From Pleodorina starrii (taxonomy: Eukaryota > Chlorophyta > Chlorophyceae > Chlamydomonadales > Volvocaceae): a stretch of DNA of 64,000 nt. The stretch is taken from positions 273,001-337,000 of the forward strand of contig BRXU01000004.1 of assembly GCA_030267565.1 (NCBI GenBank), in the 5' to 3' direction. The notes below the pieces were generated by a model. It ran no database searches. It saw nothing but the letters and a program-made list of their open reading frames with translations, and was not told where the DNA came from. The position numbers and the translations under genes are program-made. Positions 47,112 through 58,100 of the stretch are shown piece after piece (position 1 is the first letter of the stretch; every line of letters begins with the position of its first letter).

Positions 47112-48371
47112 CTAAAATTCATCGAATCGAGGAACGAACCTGCTGGGATTGACGAAAGAAATGTTGCTTACTGGCGCCTCCTCCGTACTGGGGACAGTGA
47201 CATTGCCGGGCCCAGCTGTTTCACCAGCAGTGATGTTGCTGACGGGCGGCACAACCTCGGCACCGGCAGTAGTTGGGACGGTGACGTTGGCAGGTGCAGC
47301 TACTTCACCAGAAGTGATGTTGCTGACGGGCGGCACCTGAACCGGCGGCACAACTTCCGGGCCGGTAGTTGGGACGCTGACATTGCCGGGCCCAGCTGTT
47401 TCACCAGCAGTGATGTTGCTGACGGGCGGCACAACCTCGGCACCGGCAGTAGTTGGGACGGTGACGTTGGCAGGTGCAGCTACTTCACCAGCAGTGATGT
47501 TGCTGACGGGCGGCACCTCGACCGGCGGCACAACTTCCGGGCCGGTAGTGGGGACGGTGACGTTGCCGGGCCCAGCTGTTTCGCCAGCAGTGATGTTGCT
47601 AATGGGCGGCACCTCAACTGGCGGCACAACTTCCGGGCCGGTAGTCGGGACGGTGACGTTGCCGGGCCCAGCTGTTTCGCCAGCAGTGATGTTGCTAATG
47701 GGCGGCACCTCAACTGGCGGCACAACTTCCGGGCCGGTAGTCGGGACGGTGACGTTCCCGGGCCCAGCTGTTTCACCAGCAGTGATGTTGCTGACGGGCG
47801 GTACCTCAACCGGCGGCACAACTTCCGGGCCGGTAGTCGGGACGGTGACGTTGCCGGGCCCAGCTGTTTCGCCAGCAGTGATGTTGCTGACGGGCGGCAC
47901 CTCAACCGGCGGCACAACTTCCGGGCCGGTATTGGGGACGATGGTAATGTTGCTCACGGGAAGCGTGTTGTTTGCGGCACCGGGAGTAAGGGCCGTGATG
48001 TTTGTCGCGTTGGCTACAGCGGCAGGTAGAGGTGAGAACCCGCCTACACCGCCGCCGCCACCGGGGCCGCCGCCGCCGCTGGGGCCGCCACCCGGGCCGC
48101 CGCCGCCGCCGGGGCCGCCACCCGGGCCGCCGCCGCCGCCGCTGGGGCCACCACCCGGGCCGCCGCCGCCGCCGCTGGGGCCACCACCCGGGCCGCCGAC
48201 ACCGCCGCCGGGGCCGCCACCCGGGCCGCCGCCGCCGGGGCCCCCGCCAGGGGCCCCGCCGGCGCCTCCACCACCGCCGGCGCCTCCACCACCGCCGGCG
48301 TCTCCACCACCGCCGGGGCCGCCACCGCCACCGGCCTGCTGCAGCGCCCGAAGACGCTTGGCCAACAGCAT
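47112..48371 (-). CDS. Tandem-repeat protein rich in N-glycosylation sequons
   Basis: An uninterrupted 419-residue frame. Residues 13-115 are Gly/Pro repeats (GGGPGGGPSGGG). The rest is about nine units of 28-32 residues of the form VSNITAGETAGPGNVTVPTT then GPEVVPPVEVPP, giving 21 NxT/S sites. Such Pro-rich, sequon-dense repeats suit a cell-wall or extracellular-matrix glycoprotein, but I see no signal peptide. A CAG acceptor stands directly before the ATG (TTCACCGCAG), so upstream exons are likely; one candidate is 48482-48429 (18 codons, GTACGT donor, 57-nt intron). The 3' end may also differ, because a GTAAGC donor-like site lies in the last unit. The opposite strand is also largely open, but a unit there contains TGA where this strand has only Glu to Gln. 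Confidence 0.6.
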   Translation of the reverse strand: MLLAKRLRALQQAGGGGGPGGGGDAGGGGGAGGGGGAGGAPGGGPGGGGPGGGPGGGVGGPGGGPSGGGGGPGGGPSGGGGGPGGGPGGGGGPGGGPSGGGGPGGGGGVGGFSPLPAAVANATNITALTPGAANNTLPVSNITIVPNTGPEVVPPVEVPPVSNITAGETAGPGNVTVPTTGPEVVPPVEVPPVSNITAGETAGPGNVTVPTTGPEVVPPVEVPPISNITAGETAGPGNVTVPTTGPEVVPPVEVPPISNITAGETAGPGNVTVPTTGPEVVPPVEVPPVSNITAGEVAAPANVTVPTTAGAEVVPPVSNITAGETAGPGNVSVPTTGPEVVPPVQVPPVSNITSGEVAAPANVTVPTTAGAEVVPPVSNITAGETAGPGNVTVPSTEEAPVSNISFVNPSRFVPRFDEF

Positions 48372-51354
48372 CTGCGGTGAATACGAGCGGATGGAAAATT
48401 ATCAACCATCAAAACGCAACAGACGTACGTCAATGTAATGCAATGGATATCTTGAACTCCTTTTAAGGAAGTTCAAACACATTTCACATGCAAAATAACG
48501 AAACTCCACACACAACACAACAAGTTCAGAATTTCTTAATGGGGAACCACAAGACCGTCGATAACAGAACTGTTATTCGCGTAGGCGACGCCTTCAGCAA
48601 GCCTGTTGGCGTGACGGCCACAAGATTTACATGTGTGATGGTGGTTCCGACATCGACCCTCAGTCGAAAAAGAAGTCCGCCCGCCCCCGCTCACCTGACG
48701 ACCCGCTGATGACATCGAGTGCGGACCGGTGTCGTGATGCAGTCGTACATGTTGGTCGTACATTGTGCGATATTCAAGGGGCACACCAGCAGCAGTAGTG
48801 GACGCCCGGCGGCGTGCGTCGATCGCAGGTACATGCATGCACGCCGTTCATCAACGGGAGGTATCCGAACATCCATCCAAGCGTCATTCCAGGCATGTTG
48901 CAAGGCAGGCGAGGCACAGGGTGGGAACAGGGGGCCGGCAACGACGAACCGTCAGCCGTGTCGAGAGCGAGACGGAACAGCTACTAGCTAGGGTGGGGAC
49001 TCATGTTACAAACGAGCACACGCCGAAGAAGGACAAACACCTATAATCATTATTAGTTTTATACATGTTTTAATGAAAAAAAATGTGAAGAGGTGGCACA
49101 TCCTGCATGTGCATGCCGCGAACGAACGCAGTCGGGGCCAGGACATGCCGCGGTTTGCGGCATCAGCTTTCGATGCTCGATACAGGTCCTACTAGGACGC
49201 ATTCCTCATTATTCGTATGTATGACCCTGCGTATCCGCGCAAGAGATGTATTGCACAATTAGCAACTACCGTTGTTGCTTAGTAGGAGGGCTCGGCCGCG
49301 TCCTGCTGAACGCGTCTGCCGCCGCGGACCGCGGAATGGAATGACCCATGGGTCTCGACCAACGATGCAATGCGACGCCCGCGGGCTGTCTTGCTGGGCG
49401 GAGGGCGTTCCCTGATTGGAGCGCTGCACTCTAAAGCGGTTTCTGGGGCTCGAATCTTAACAGTTGCAAGCTAGATGGACCATTGTATTTTGGTGTTATT
49501 TTGGCCGTCCAGGGCGGGCTCCCTGCGCTGGGCATTACCAGCATCCTCGTGTTGCCGGTCAAGGGTAAATTGTAGTTGGTGATTGGTACCGAGGGGGCGC
49601 TGGCTTCGCTGCTGGTTGGCAGAGGATGCAAAATGGCGCAAGGGAATGGGCGGAGCAGTGTATCTGACCCAAGGGTCGGTCGGTCGATCGACCGCCTCGC
49701 CCCCCCACACGCCCGCACAAGCGTCCGTCCACACGGCCTGAGCAAAGCACGAGACATACACACCAGACGCCCGCAACTCCCTTTCACAACCCCGTTTGCT
49801 CTGCGCGCCTTGAACCCAATCACTCAACTGCGAGCAGACCCCCATCCAAAGGTTTGGCAGCCACGCAGACGCGCCTCCGAGGCGACCATCCAGGGTGTAA
49901 CGCAAGCACACACACACACACGTGCGTCTGACTGGCAGCCGCTAAGCTGTACATCTCCTGACGCCACGCGCACATTACCGTAGGTAAATGATATCACACC
50001 CACGCACCGGGCGCATCAACGACCGCCGCCGCCGCCGCGTCCGCCTGCTGCGCCGCCGTCGCCAGCAGCGCCACTGCGCTCGACAGCGCAGTCACCCACA
50101 GCAGTGCCGGCGCCACGGCCCGGCACCGCCGCGCCGCTCCGTCACCCCGCTTCATCTGAAGGAAGGAAGTTGACCGGCTTCAGTCCGATCAGCGGCTTCA
50201 GTCCAATCTACCGGCAAAGCAAGCCTGCGCGAGGCACAGCAGACAGTAGTGGATGGCGACATGAAAGAGTTCGGCAGTTCAAGAGACGCAATTTCTTGCA
50301 TCCGCGCGCCGAGCGCTCGGGGAGTCGGGGTCCTGCGCCGCTTGCTTGCTTGCGCTACCTTACTGGGACACGGTGCAACGATGGGGTTAGGACTTGGGGG
50401 CGGATTCGGAACCGCCACCGGTATGTCGGAGCGGCTGCCGCCGGTTGCCGATGCAGCTGCTTGTAGCAGCCGGCGTTCTGGAACTGCAGATCAGTGCTTC
50501 GTGTATTGAAGCTAGGAGCAGCTTTACTTGATATATGTCAGTCCAATTCAGGCCACAAGGTAGGAGGACTCGAATGCATGCGACGCAGAGATCGGAACAG
50601 CTCCATTCGAAGGAAAATGTCTTAGGTGGAAACGCGGATTTCATGCCGTACAGCACAGATTATCACGACGGCAACAACGTGACGTGACGGGCAACGCCCT
50701 CTGACGCACATCGCTGGAGTTACCTAACCGTTCGTATGTTCGTTTCGTCAAAGCCCTCAACCGCCGTACCCGAACCAACCGCAATCCTGAAATTGAAGCT
50801 GCAGTGGAAAGCGAAGGGAACAAGCCAGTTATGCGTGCACCACAAGCCTCTTATTTTGATGCATGCAGTAAATAAGTAAAAACGGTAGAGCTCCTGCATG
50901 TATCGCGCCAAGCACGCACGCCTGAGCTACCCTTCGCTGCTAACCACTGGATAGATGGTACTCAATGGTCCCCTTTGGCCGCTAGTATCCCCTTCTCCTG
51001 CATAGGCGGTTTTCTACTGTCGTGCTTTTAGGCGTTTTAGTTCCCTTGGGCCCTCGGCTCGTATGGTTTTTTTGTTCATGAGAGGGGCACGCACCCCCAA
51101 CCATGTAACAAACACACATAGATGGTACTTCCGCCCGATCCATGTGATGAATGGCTGGCTCTAAAAGAGCCCTGCTTGCATTCTGTTTTGTTGTGTATGA
51201 TTTGAGGCTTTAAGAGCCCCCGAACGGACATTCCGTCATTCCAAGGGCAGCGTGAGCAGGCGCGAGCGAGTCAGCTGATACCTGCTGTAACGAGCAAGCC
51301 GTAGCGCGTAGGCGGCTGGTTGTTCGTCGTTTAATCGCTCAATACACCAGCCAG

Positions 51355-51488
51355 CAGCAGCGGCTCAGGGGCTGCTGTCCGGTCTTAGGAATCGACGATT
51401 ACAAGGGGAACCGGTTTTCACACCGGTTGCTAGCCGTACAGCTAGACAGACTGTTCATCCTACCCCAGGGGCACCCGCAAGGGGTGCC
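51355..51488. other. Cluster of short perfect stem-loops
   Basis: Consecutive inverted repeats: CAGCAGC/GCTGCTG (51355-51377), AACCGGT/ACCGGTT with a 6-nt loop (51409-51428), TAGC/GCTA (near 51431), and GGCACCC/GGGTGCC with a 5-nt loop (51470-51488). The strand is not known. It could be a structured RNA or chance in GC-rich DNA. Confidence 0.4.
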
Positions 51489-52259
51489 GAAAGCAAAGCC
51501 ACCAAGGCCCACAAGCACCAAGCCCGCACGACGCACGAAGCGCGATAGAAATGAGATGTCCACCACCGAGAGACAGCGAGTGGAGCATCGGAGATAGGGA
51601 GCGCCTGCCAAGCTCCTGGAAAACAACACGCAAGTAGCTCCCGACCGAGCACCGGTCTTAGCCCTTTGAACACTCCCGGTCATACCGTATGAAAAGTCCG
51701 TCGATGTATTGAGCAATCGATGTGTAATCCGCATGCTGTAATCCGCATCCGTGCAGTCAGTGCGCCAAATCCGTTTACCATACGCAAAGCCAGTGTGCCC
51801 AGTGCGTGGCGCAAGCAAAAAACAAACCGCATCACGCCTGCACTGGCTTCCGCTTTCAGATCAGCACCTGCTCGTTGTCCAGCTGGTTGCCAGGCAGACT
51901 GACCGAACAAGTACGGGTAGCATGCCAACGCCGTACTACCGTACACGAGGCTACCGCTAGCCCCGCCAGGAGGAGCAGCGCGAACAGACAAACAAACAGG
52001 GTGAACGGACAGGTAAGGACAAAAAGCCGAACGCCCAGCGGCCTTCGCCCCCCCGCAGCGCCTGGTCCCGCGTAGGGCCTTCCGTTGCGTTCCGCCGTGG
52101 TCTCAATTCAATTTCTTGCCTCCGAAACCACCCCGCAACGCCGTACGCCTGCACCTTTTCCCCAAACGTCCTCCAACCCAACTGCCAACCTCGGACCGCT
52201 ACTCAAGTCCTCCGCCCTTCAACCCAACCCAAATCCAACCCCTCCCTCCCGAATCATGA

Positions 52260-52321
52260 GGCAAGGCAAGGCAAGGCAAGGCAAGGCAAGGCAAGGCAAG
52301 GCAAGGCAAGGCAAGGCAAGC
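52260..52321 (+). repeat. AAGGC pentanucleotide microsatellite
   Basis: About twelve GGCAA units in a row in a gene-free region. Confidence 0.95.
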
Positions 52322-53321
52322 CAAGCCAAAAGCCAAGGCACGCGCGATGCGGGTCCCCTCTCGCACCCAAGCCGAGCTCGCCAGGTTGCGCCCACGCGCT
52401 GGGCTCGGGGTAGGGCGCTTGCACCGCGCGTAACCCGGATCCGAAAACCTTTGAAAATCCCAAAACCCAAATCCAGCTGTCAACTTCAAAATGTACTTTT
52501 GCAACAATGCAACTCGCCATAAGCCGGGGCCCTGAACGCTATAGAGTAACAAAAACAAAACGGCGTAGGTCGGCACAGGTAATGTCAACGCCTATACCGT
52601 TAGGCGGCGCAAAGCCGCCGTGGCCAATTGCCATTGCCTCATTGCGCAGGCGCCTTTTGCGCTGCGCAGGTGCCTGTGCCTTGCAGTGCGATGCGTGGCC
52701 CCCCCCCACAACGCCCAGGATGCGACTAGACTAATGTTGACCGAAAACCACCAACAAACCGGCAACCTCCCTAACCGAAAAAGACGCATTGGGGTGTAGC
52801 CAGGAAAGGCTTGCGTCAAGAAAGCAGGAAAAAAATGAACGACACGGTGTACTAAGGTCATGAAGTCCCGCAGGGCAGGGCAGAGGGCAGGGCAGCGCAG
52901 AGCAAGGACGGAAAGAGACAAGAGACCCCTCATGGTTTGACCCCCATTTGGCATCATCTCCATCCAAGCGCCAAGCGCCGCACGCACGCACACACACATA
53001 AACCAGAAGTCCGGCTGGTCGCCCGTTCGCCCCTTCCTTGGCCCTGGCGGTCGTTTCCGCTGCACTGCACGGCCTACTGGCTGTGCTTTCCGCTCTTTCT
53101 TTCTTTATTCCTCTCTTTCTTTCTGGAGACAACTGTAACAACCTCAACCCTAAACCCTTCACAAACCATGAAACCCACTGCCGTAGCCACCACACCAACA
53201 CCACCCACCAAGTCAACTCATCAGAGTGGGAAGCAACGCTCCTTCCCAGCCTGTCGCTCCACCATGTATGCGCCGCGGTTGCGGCCTGCCCCCGCCCCCT
53301 GGGGCCCCCGTGGGCCCCCAT

Positions 53322-53340
53322 GGGGCCTATCCGTGGACAC
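53322..53340 (-). repeat. Dispersed repeat B, short fragment
   Basis: GGGGCCTATCCGTGGACAC matches the core of the family on the minus strand. It lies 240 bp downstream of the mitochondrial kinase stop. Confidence 0.5.
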
Positions 53341-53577
53341 CCCCACCCCCACGCAAAACCCGTCTCCCGATCACCACTCCTCTGCGCAGACGCAGACGAC
53401 GGCTCTCCTCCCGCAACCCGATGGCAGCCGGACGGCCAAAATGAGGCTCAAGCTTGGACTCGGGCTCGGACTGGGGCTCGGCCTCGGGCGGTTGCCTAAT
53501 CAAGACTACATAGCTAGCTCCTTAGCTCTCTCTCTCTAGCTAGCTCTCTAGCTGTCTCTCTAGCTAGTTTCGGCTGC

Positions 53578-55126
53578 CTAATACGGCACCACCTGTATGG
53601 GCAGCACGCTGGGTTCGTCCACCCGCTCCACCCACTCTCCCTGGTGCTCGTGCAGGTGCTTCAGAGTCAGGTAGGCGTCCACTCCGTAGCCGGGGATGGA
53701 CTGCAGACGCAGCTCGCCGCCTGGGGTAGAGGCGGAGGTAGGGGGTAGAGGCGGAGGCAGGTCGGGTCGCGAGGTTGGGGGCAGGTCGGGTCGCGAGGTT
53801 GGGGGCAGGTCGGGTCGCGAGGTTGGGGGCAGGTCGGGTCGCGAGGTTGGGGGCAGGTCGGGTCGCGAGGTTGGGGGCAGGTCGGGGCAGGTCGCGGTAG
53901 GGCAGGGCAGAGGTCAGCCGCAGGTCAGGAGAAAGGGGCAGCGGGAGGTCGGGGCGGGGCAGGGCAGGGCGCGGTAGGGCAGGGCAGGGCGAGGCAGGGC
54001 AGGACAGGGCAGGGCAGGGCGAGCAATCCAGACAGGTAACACCGCCAGAGCTGCGGGGGATGGATGAGGGGAAAGTCAGGCCGGGGATAGATAGATAGAT
54101 GGATGAATGGATGGATGGGTGGATGGGTGGACGCCATGCTCCGACGCACAGCTCCGCACCACACACGCAGCACCGCACCCTTGGGAGGCCACCTGGCAAC
54201 CCACCCACCCACCCCACCCACCGAAGTATCTGGCGTAGAGTCTGGACAGCGGCAGTCCGAATCCCAGTCCCGCCATCTGGTAGCGGCTGCCCTGACCGCT
54301 CATGATGCCGGGAAGACCCGCCAGCTGCCCACCACTGCCCAGACCCTCCATCACATCCGCAGCGCTGCTGCCACCCGGGCCGCCACCACCACCACCGCCA
54401 CTCGCGCCGCTGCCGCCGCCGCCACCGTTGCCGTTACCGCCACTGCCGGCCGCGGAGCGCGCTTTCCGGCCAATCGTGGTGAAGCCGTAAGACCAGACCT
54501 GGGCGGTTGGAAACAAAAGCCAGGCCCCGGTCAAAGGGCGGGAAAAGGGGGATTCAGCAGCCAAGGAGGGGGGGAGGGGCGGGTTGTAAGCCTGGCTCCT
54601 GATGAGCATCCGCGGGATAGGCCTTTGCTGCTTGCGATCGGGACTTCCTTATGGGGTCAAGAGGCCTTCCGGGGTCAAGAGGCCTTCCGGGGTCAAGAGG
54701 CCTTCCGGGGTCAGAGGCCTTCCGGACAGCAACAACAACAATACCCGCGCAGCCAACGTGGCCTAGGTATGGACGGAAAGGAAAGGAAAGGTGGATCTTT
54801 TGCCGGGTTTGGGTGAGTTTTTGCAGCGTCTGGGTTCGCCCCTTGCGTCCCCTGCGCCCCACCGCTGTGATCTCATTTTTTAGCCCTCCTCCCCCCTTAT
54901 GCGTCTTTTAACCCCCCCAACACATACACACACCGACACACACACACACATACACTGACACGCATGCACGCGGCCCCCCACCTTGTCGATCAGGTCATCC
55001 GGGATGCCCCCTCCCTGGTCCGAGATCTTGATCGTCAGAGCGCCTGCCGTACCGTCACACACCCGGATGTGCACGGGCGGTAGCTTGGGCGCCCAGTAGC
55101 CGTAGCTCCCTCCCCCTCCCCCGGAG

Positions 55127-55160
<34 letters not shown>

Positions 55161-58100
55161 AGGCAGAAGACACGCAGTGGTGGGGCTGCGGCTGCTGCTG
55201 CGGGTTGGTTGGGTGGCTCCTGCGCTGGGCTGCTGTGTGGGCGGCGCTGCGGGACTCCACCACGGCGCTGCGCGGCGGCGGAGATCGGGGGGATTAGGGT
55301 TTAGGGTTGGGTGCCGGCACCGTAATGAAGAGCTGGGGGTGGGGTTATCCACGGGGGTATAGGCCGGAGCCCGTGAACGGTAACGTAACAGAAGAATTCC
55401 GTCTCATCTACGACGCGGGGGGGAGTCTTCTGGATATTGAGTCTTCTGGGAGCCGCGGCCGAGCCGCGGTGCGGCACAGCCGCGGTGCGGCACAGACAAG
55501 GCGCGCGGGGGTGCTTCGGAAAGAAAGAAAGCAGTGGGTGGTCGCAATGCCGCCCAATGCGCTGCGCGAACTTTGCCGATCGACGCCGGCGCTGCGCAGT
55601 GCCCAAAGGCGCTCTGCGGCGTATGTATGCACGCACACCCGCGGACCGGAGCCGCGGAGTGTGTACCGTAACTATGCCACGTATAGCGGGAACAGCAAGT
55701 GAGCCCCGGCGGAGCGGCCAAAAAGGGGGTCGCCGTGGCGGCCGGCCCCACTGGCGCCTCGCGCCTCACGTCCCCCTCGCCCGACACCCGCTCCCCTCCC
55801 CTCCCCTTCCCTTCCCTGGAGGAGTTCCAACCGGTTCCCCTTTCCGCGTTTTCCCGCCGCTGCGGACGTCGCGCCGCTGCACATGAAGTGTCGTACCGCA
55901 TGGCGTTTTTGAGCAGCTCGTACAGCATGTAGTCCAGATGCGCGGGAATGTACGGAATGGCCACCTTGGGTTCCCCGCTGACCACCACGTCGGGCGCCAT
56001 GCCGTACGTCTCCATACACACCTGCACGCACACACGGGTCGGTCGGTCGGTCGGGCGGGGGGGAGAGGATGCGAGGTTATGAAAGAGGGTAGGGCATCAG
56101 CGTAGGAACATCCGAGTCGGTTAGCCGGTTAGTCAGTTAGCTGAGGGTTGGAGGGGGCGCTAGCGAGCGGCACGGGGCTTGCGTCTGCGACGGGGTTGGG
56201 GGGAAGGGCGCTCGTCTCAATCACGTCCCCTCACCCCGAGTCTCCGACCCATGGGACGGGTCTCCCTAACCCGACCCATGGGTCAAACCCACTCTTTCTT
56301 CTTCTCGTGCAAGGCGCTCCCCGCCCTCCGCCTCCCCCCCCCCCCGCCGTTCACGGGCTCCGGCCTTTACGTGGACAACCCCTTCCCGCGCACACAGGAC
56401 TACTGCCAAATGGGCCCCCTCCGCCCTCCGCCGCCCCTCCCCTCCCCTCCCCTCCGCCTCCCCCGACGCCGACGCGCCTGCTTGGTCTTCTGCACTGCGA
56501 AGGAGATGGCCTCATGGACGTCCAGGTCGGTGCAGATGACACCGATGTAGCCCGGCCTGCACACGACGGGGGGGCGGAAGCAGCAGCGGCAGCAGAAGCA
56601 ACGGCAGCAGCAGCAGCGTCCTTGACGAGCGGGGAGCTTGGGGGTTGGGCGAGAGGGCCGCAGCCCCAAACCTTGCGCAGTCCTAATACCCGCAGCAACG
56701 GGCCCCCGCCAAACTCCCTTAACCCCCCCCCCGTCGCACCCTCCCTTTTTCCTTTCCGGAGGAGACCGGCAAGGGTAAGGGGAGCGAGCCCGGAGACGGG
56801 CAAGGCAGACAGCTCAAGTACCAGGACAAGCAGCTCTAAGGGCGCGCGGCAAGCTGGACAGAACAGCAAAGGCAGAGCGAGGCACTGCGAGCAGCAAGTC
56901 GCGAGGCAAGTCGCGAGCCCCAGCAGCAAGAACCGAGCCCAGCAAGCAAGGCGAGATGGAAATCTAGATCCAGATCTAGATCCAGATCAAGAATTCAAGA
57001 TCCAGTCATCAAGATGCGGCACACGTGCTGTCGCCTGTCAGCCCCACCTCCTGTTGCCGATGTGCAGGTGCTGCTCCGCAATCACCCGGCGGCTGATGCG
57101 GGATCTCAACATGGAGTCGAAGAACGAATCCATCTCCAGACAGGTGCCCACCAGCACCTTGTCCTTGCACTCGCGGAGACCGGTGGCCAGGGAGTCGAGC
57201 ATGGGGGCTGTGCAGTACGACAGTACGACGGTACGGCACAGCGTGAGGGGCACAGGTGTACGGCAGGCAGGCAGGGGGGACACGGGGGGGGGGGGTCACA
57301 CGGCGGGGTGGGAGAAGCTGCGGTGGTGGGGTACGGTAGCGGGGGTGGCGGGGTGGCGCGTGTACATTCCCCCGCGTGTGTGGATTACCCCGAGTGGAGA
57401 GGTCGGGGCTGGGGGTTTGGGTGGCTGCGTCGCAATGCGCAGTGCGTCGGCGGCCGGGTGGCGCCGGCGGCTGGGTGCCGGGGGTGCCAAGCGGCCGGCG
57501 ATTCGCCGCAAGGCGGGGGTGGGGGAGAGAGGGGGTGCCCCGGGCGACTCGGTGTGTGTGTGTGTGTGTGTGTTTCGGCCCGTTGGCCGTTCGCGGAGGT
57601 GTGCACCAATGCCCACCAAGGCTTTTACATCGCCCCGTCGCCACAGCAGCTTTGCCAGGCGTTTAGTTGGCCTGAGGCCCGCTTGGTTCCCGCACCTCAA
57701 GGAGGGGGGCGCCTTGCCCGTCCTGGCAGCCGCCAACCCTTCCTCCGCCCCCTCCCCTGCCCCGCTTCGCATGCTCATACCAAGCACCGGAAACGGCGCC
57801 TCGCCCGCCGCACCCGCACCCACACCACCGCAGCCACACCGCCGCCAGCGACAGCGACAGCAACAGTGACGGACGCCCCCCTCCCGACACACGCATTGCC
57901 TCGGCCGTTTTGCCCCTCTTTCAGTTAACTTTCAGTTGACTTCGCCCGCTAAACTCACCTCCTCCACGCACACACACAGCTCCCCTCCCCCTCCCCCCCC
58001 CACCGTGTGAGTCCAGGTGCTGTCTCAGCAGCTGGCTGAAGTCCTGGTTGTCATCCAGGGTACGGACCATGGGGATGCGCCGCAGCGTCTCTGAGGAGGA

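Larger units (their letters stand above)
48372..53577. other. Long spacer without a recognised gene
   Basis: Mixed-composition DNA with no convincing coding region on either strand. It contains a cluster of short stem-loops at 51355-51488, an AAGGC microsatellite at 52260-52321, a diverged repeat B fragment at 53322-53340, and at its right end the 3' flank of the mitochondrial kinase gene. Decayed mobile elements are possible, but I saw no transposase or reverse transcriptase motif. Confidence 0.5.

Noticed and set aside
47383..48438. Plus-strand Pro-rich frame resembling a hydroxyproline-rich wall protein
   Set aside because: A neighbouring unit is broken by TGA at 47338, while the minus strand is open throughout and has a nearby poly(A) signal. 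Kept as a finding, not as a gene.
51399..51818. Minus-strand 139-codon frame
   Set aside because: Lies across the stem-loop cluster, has no family similarity, and the frame overlaps two other equally plausible ones.
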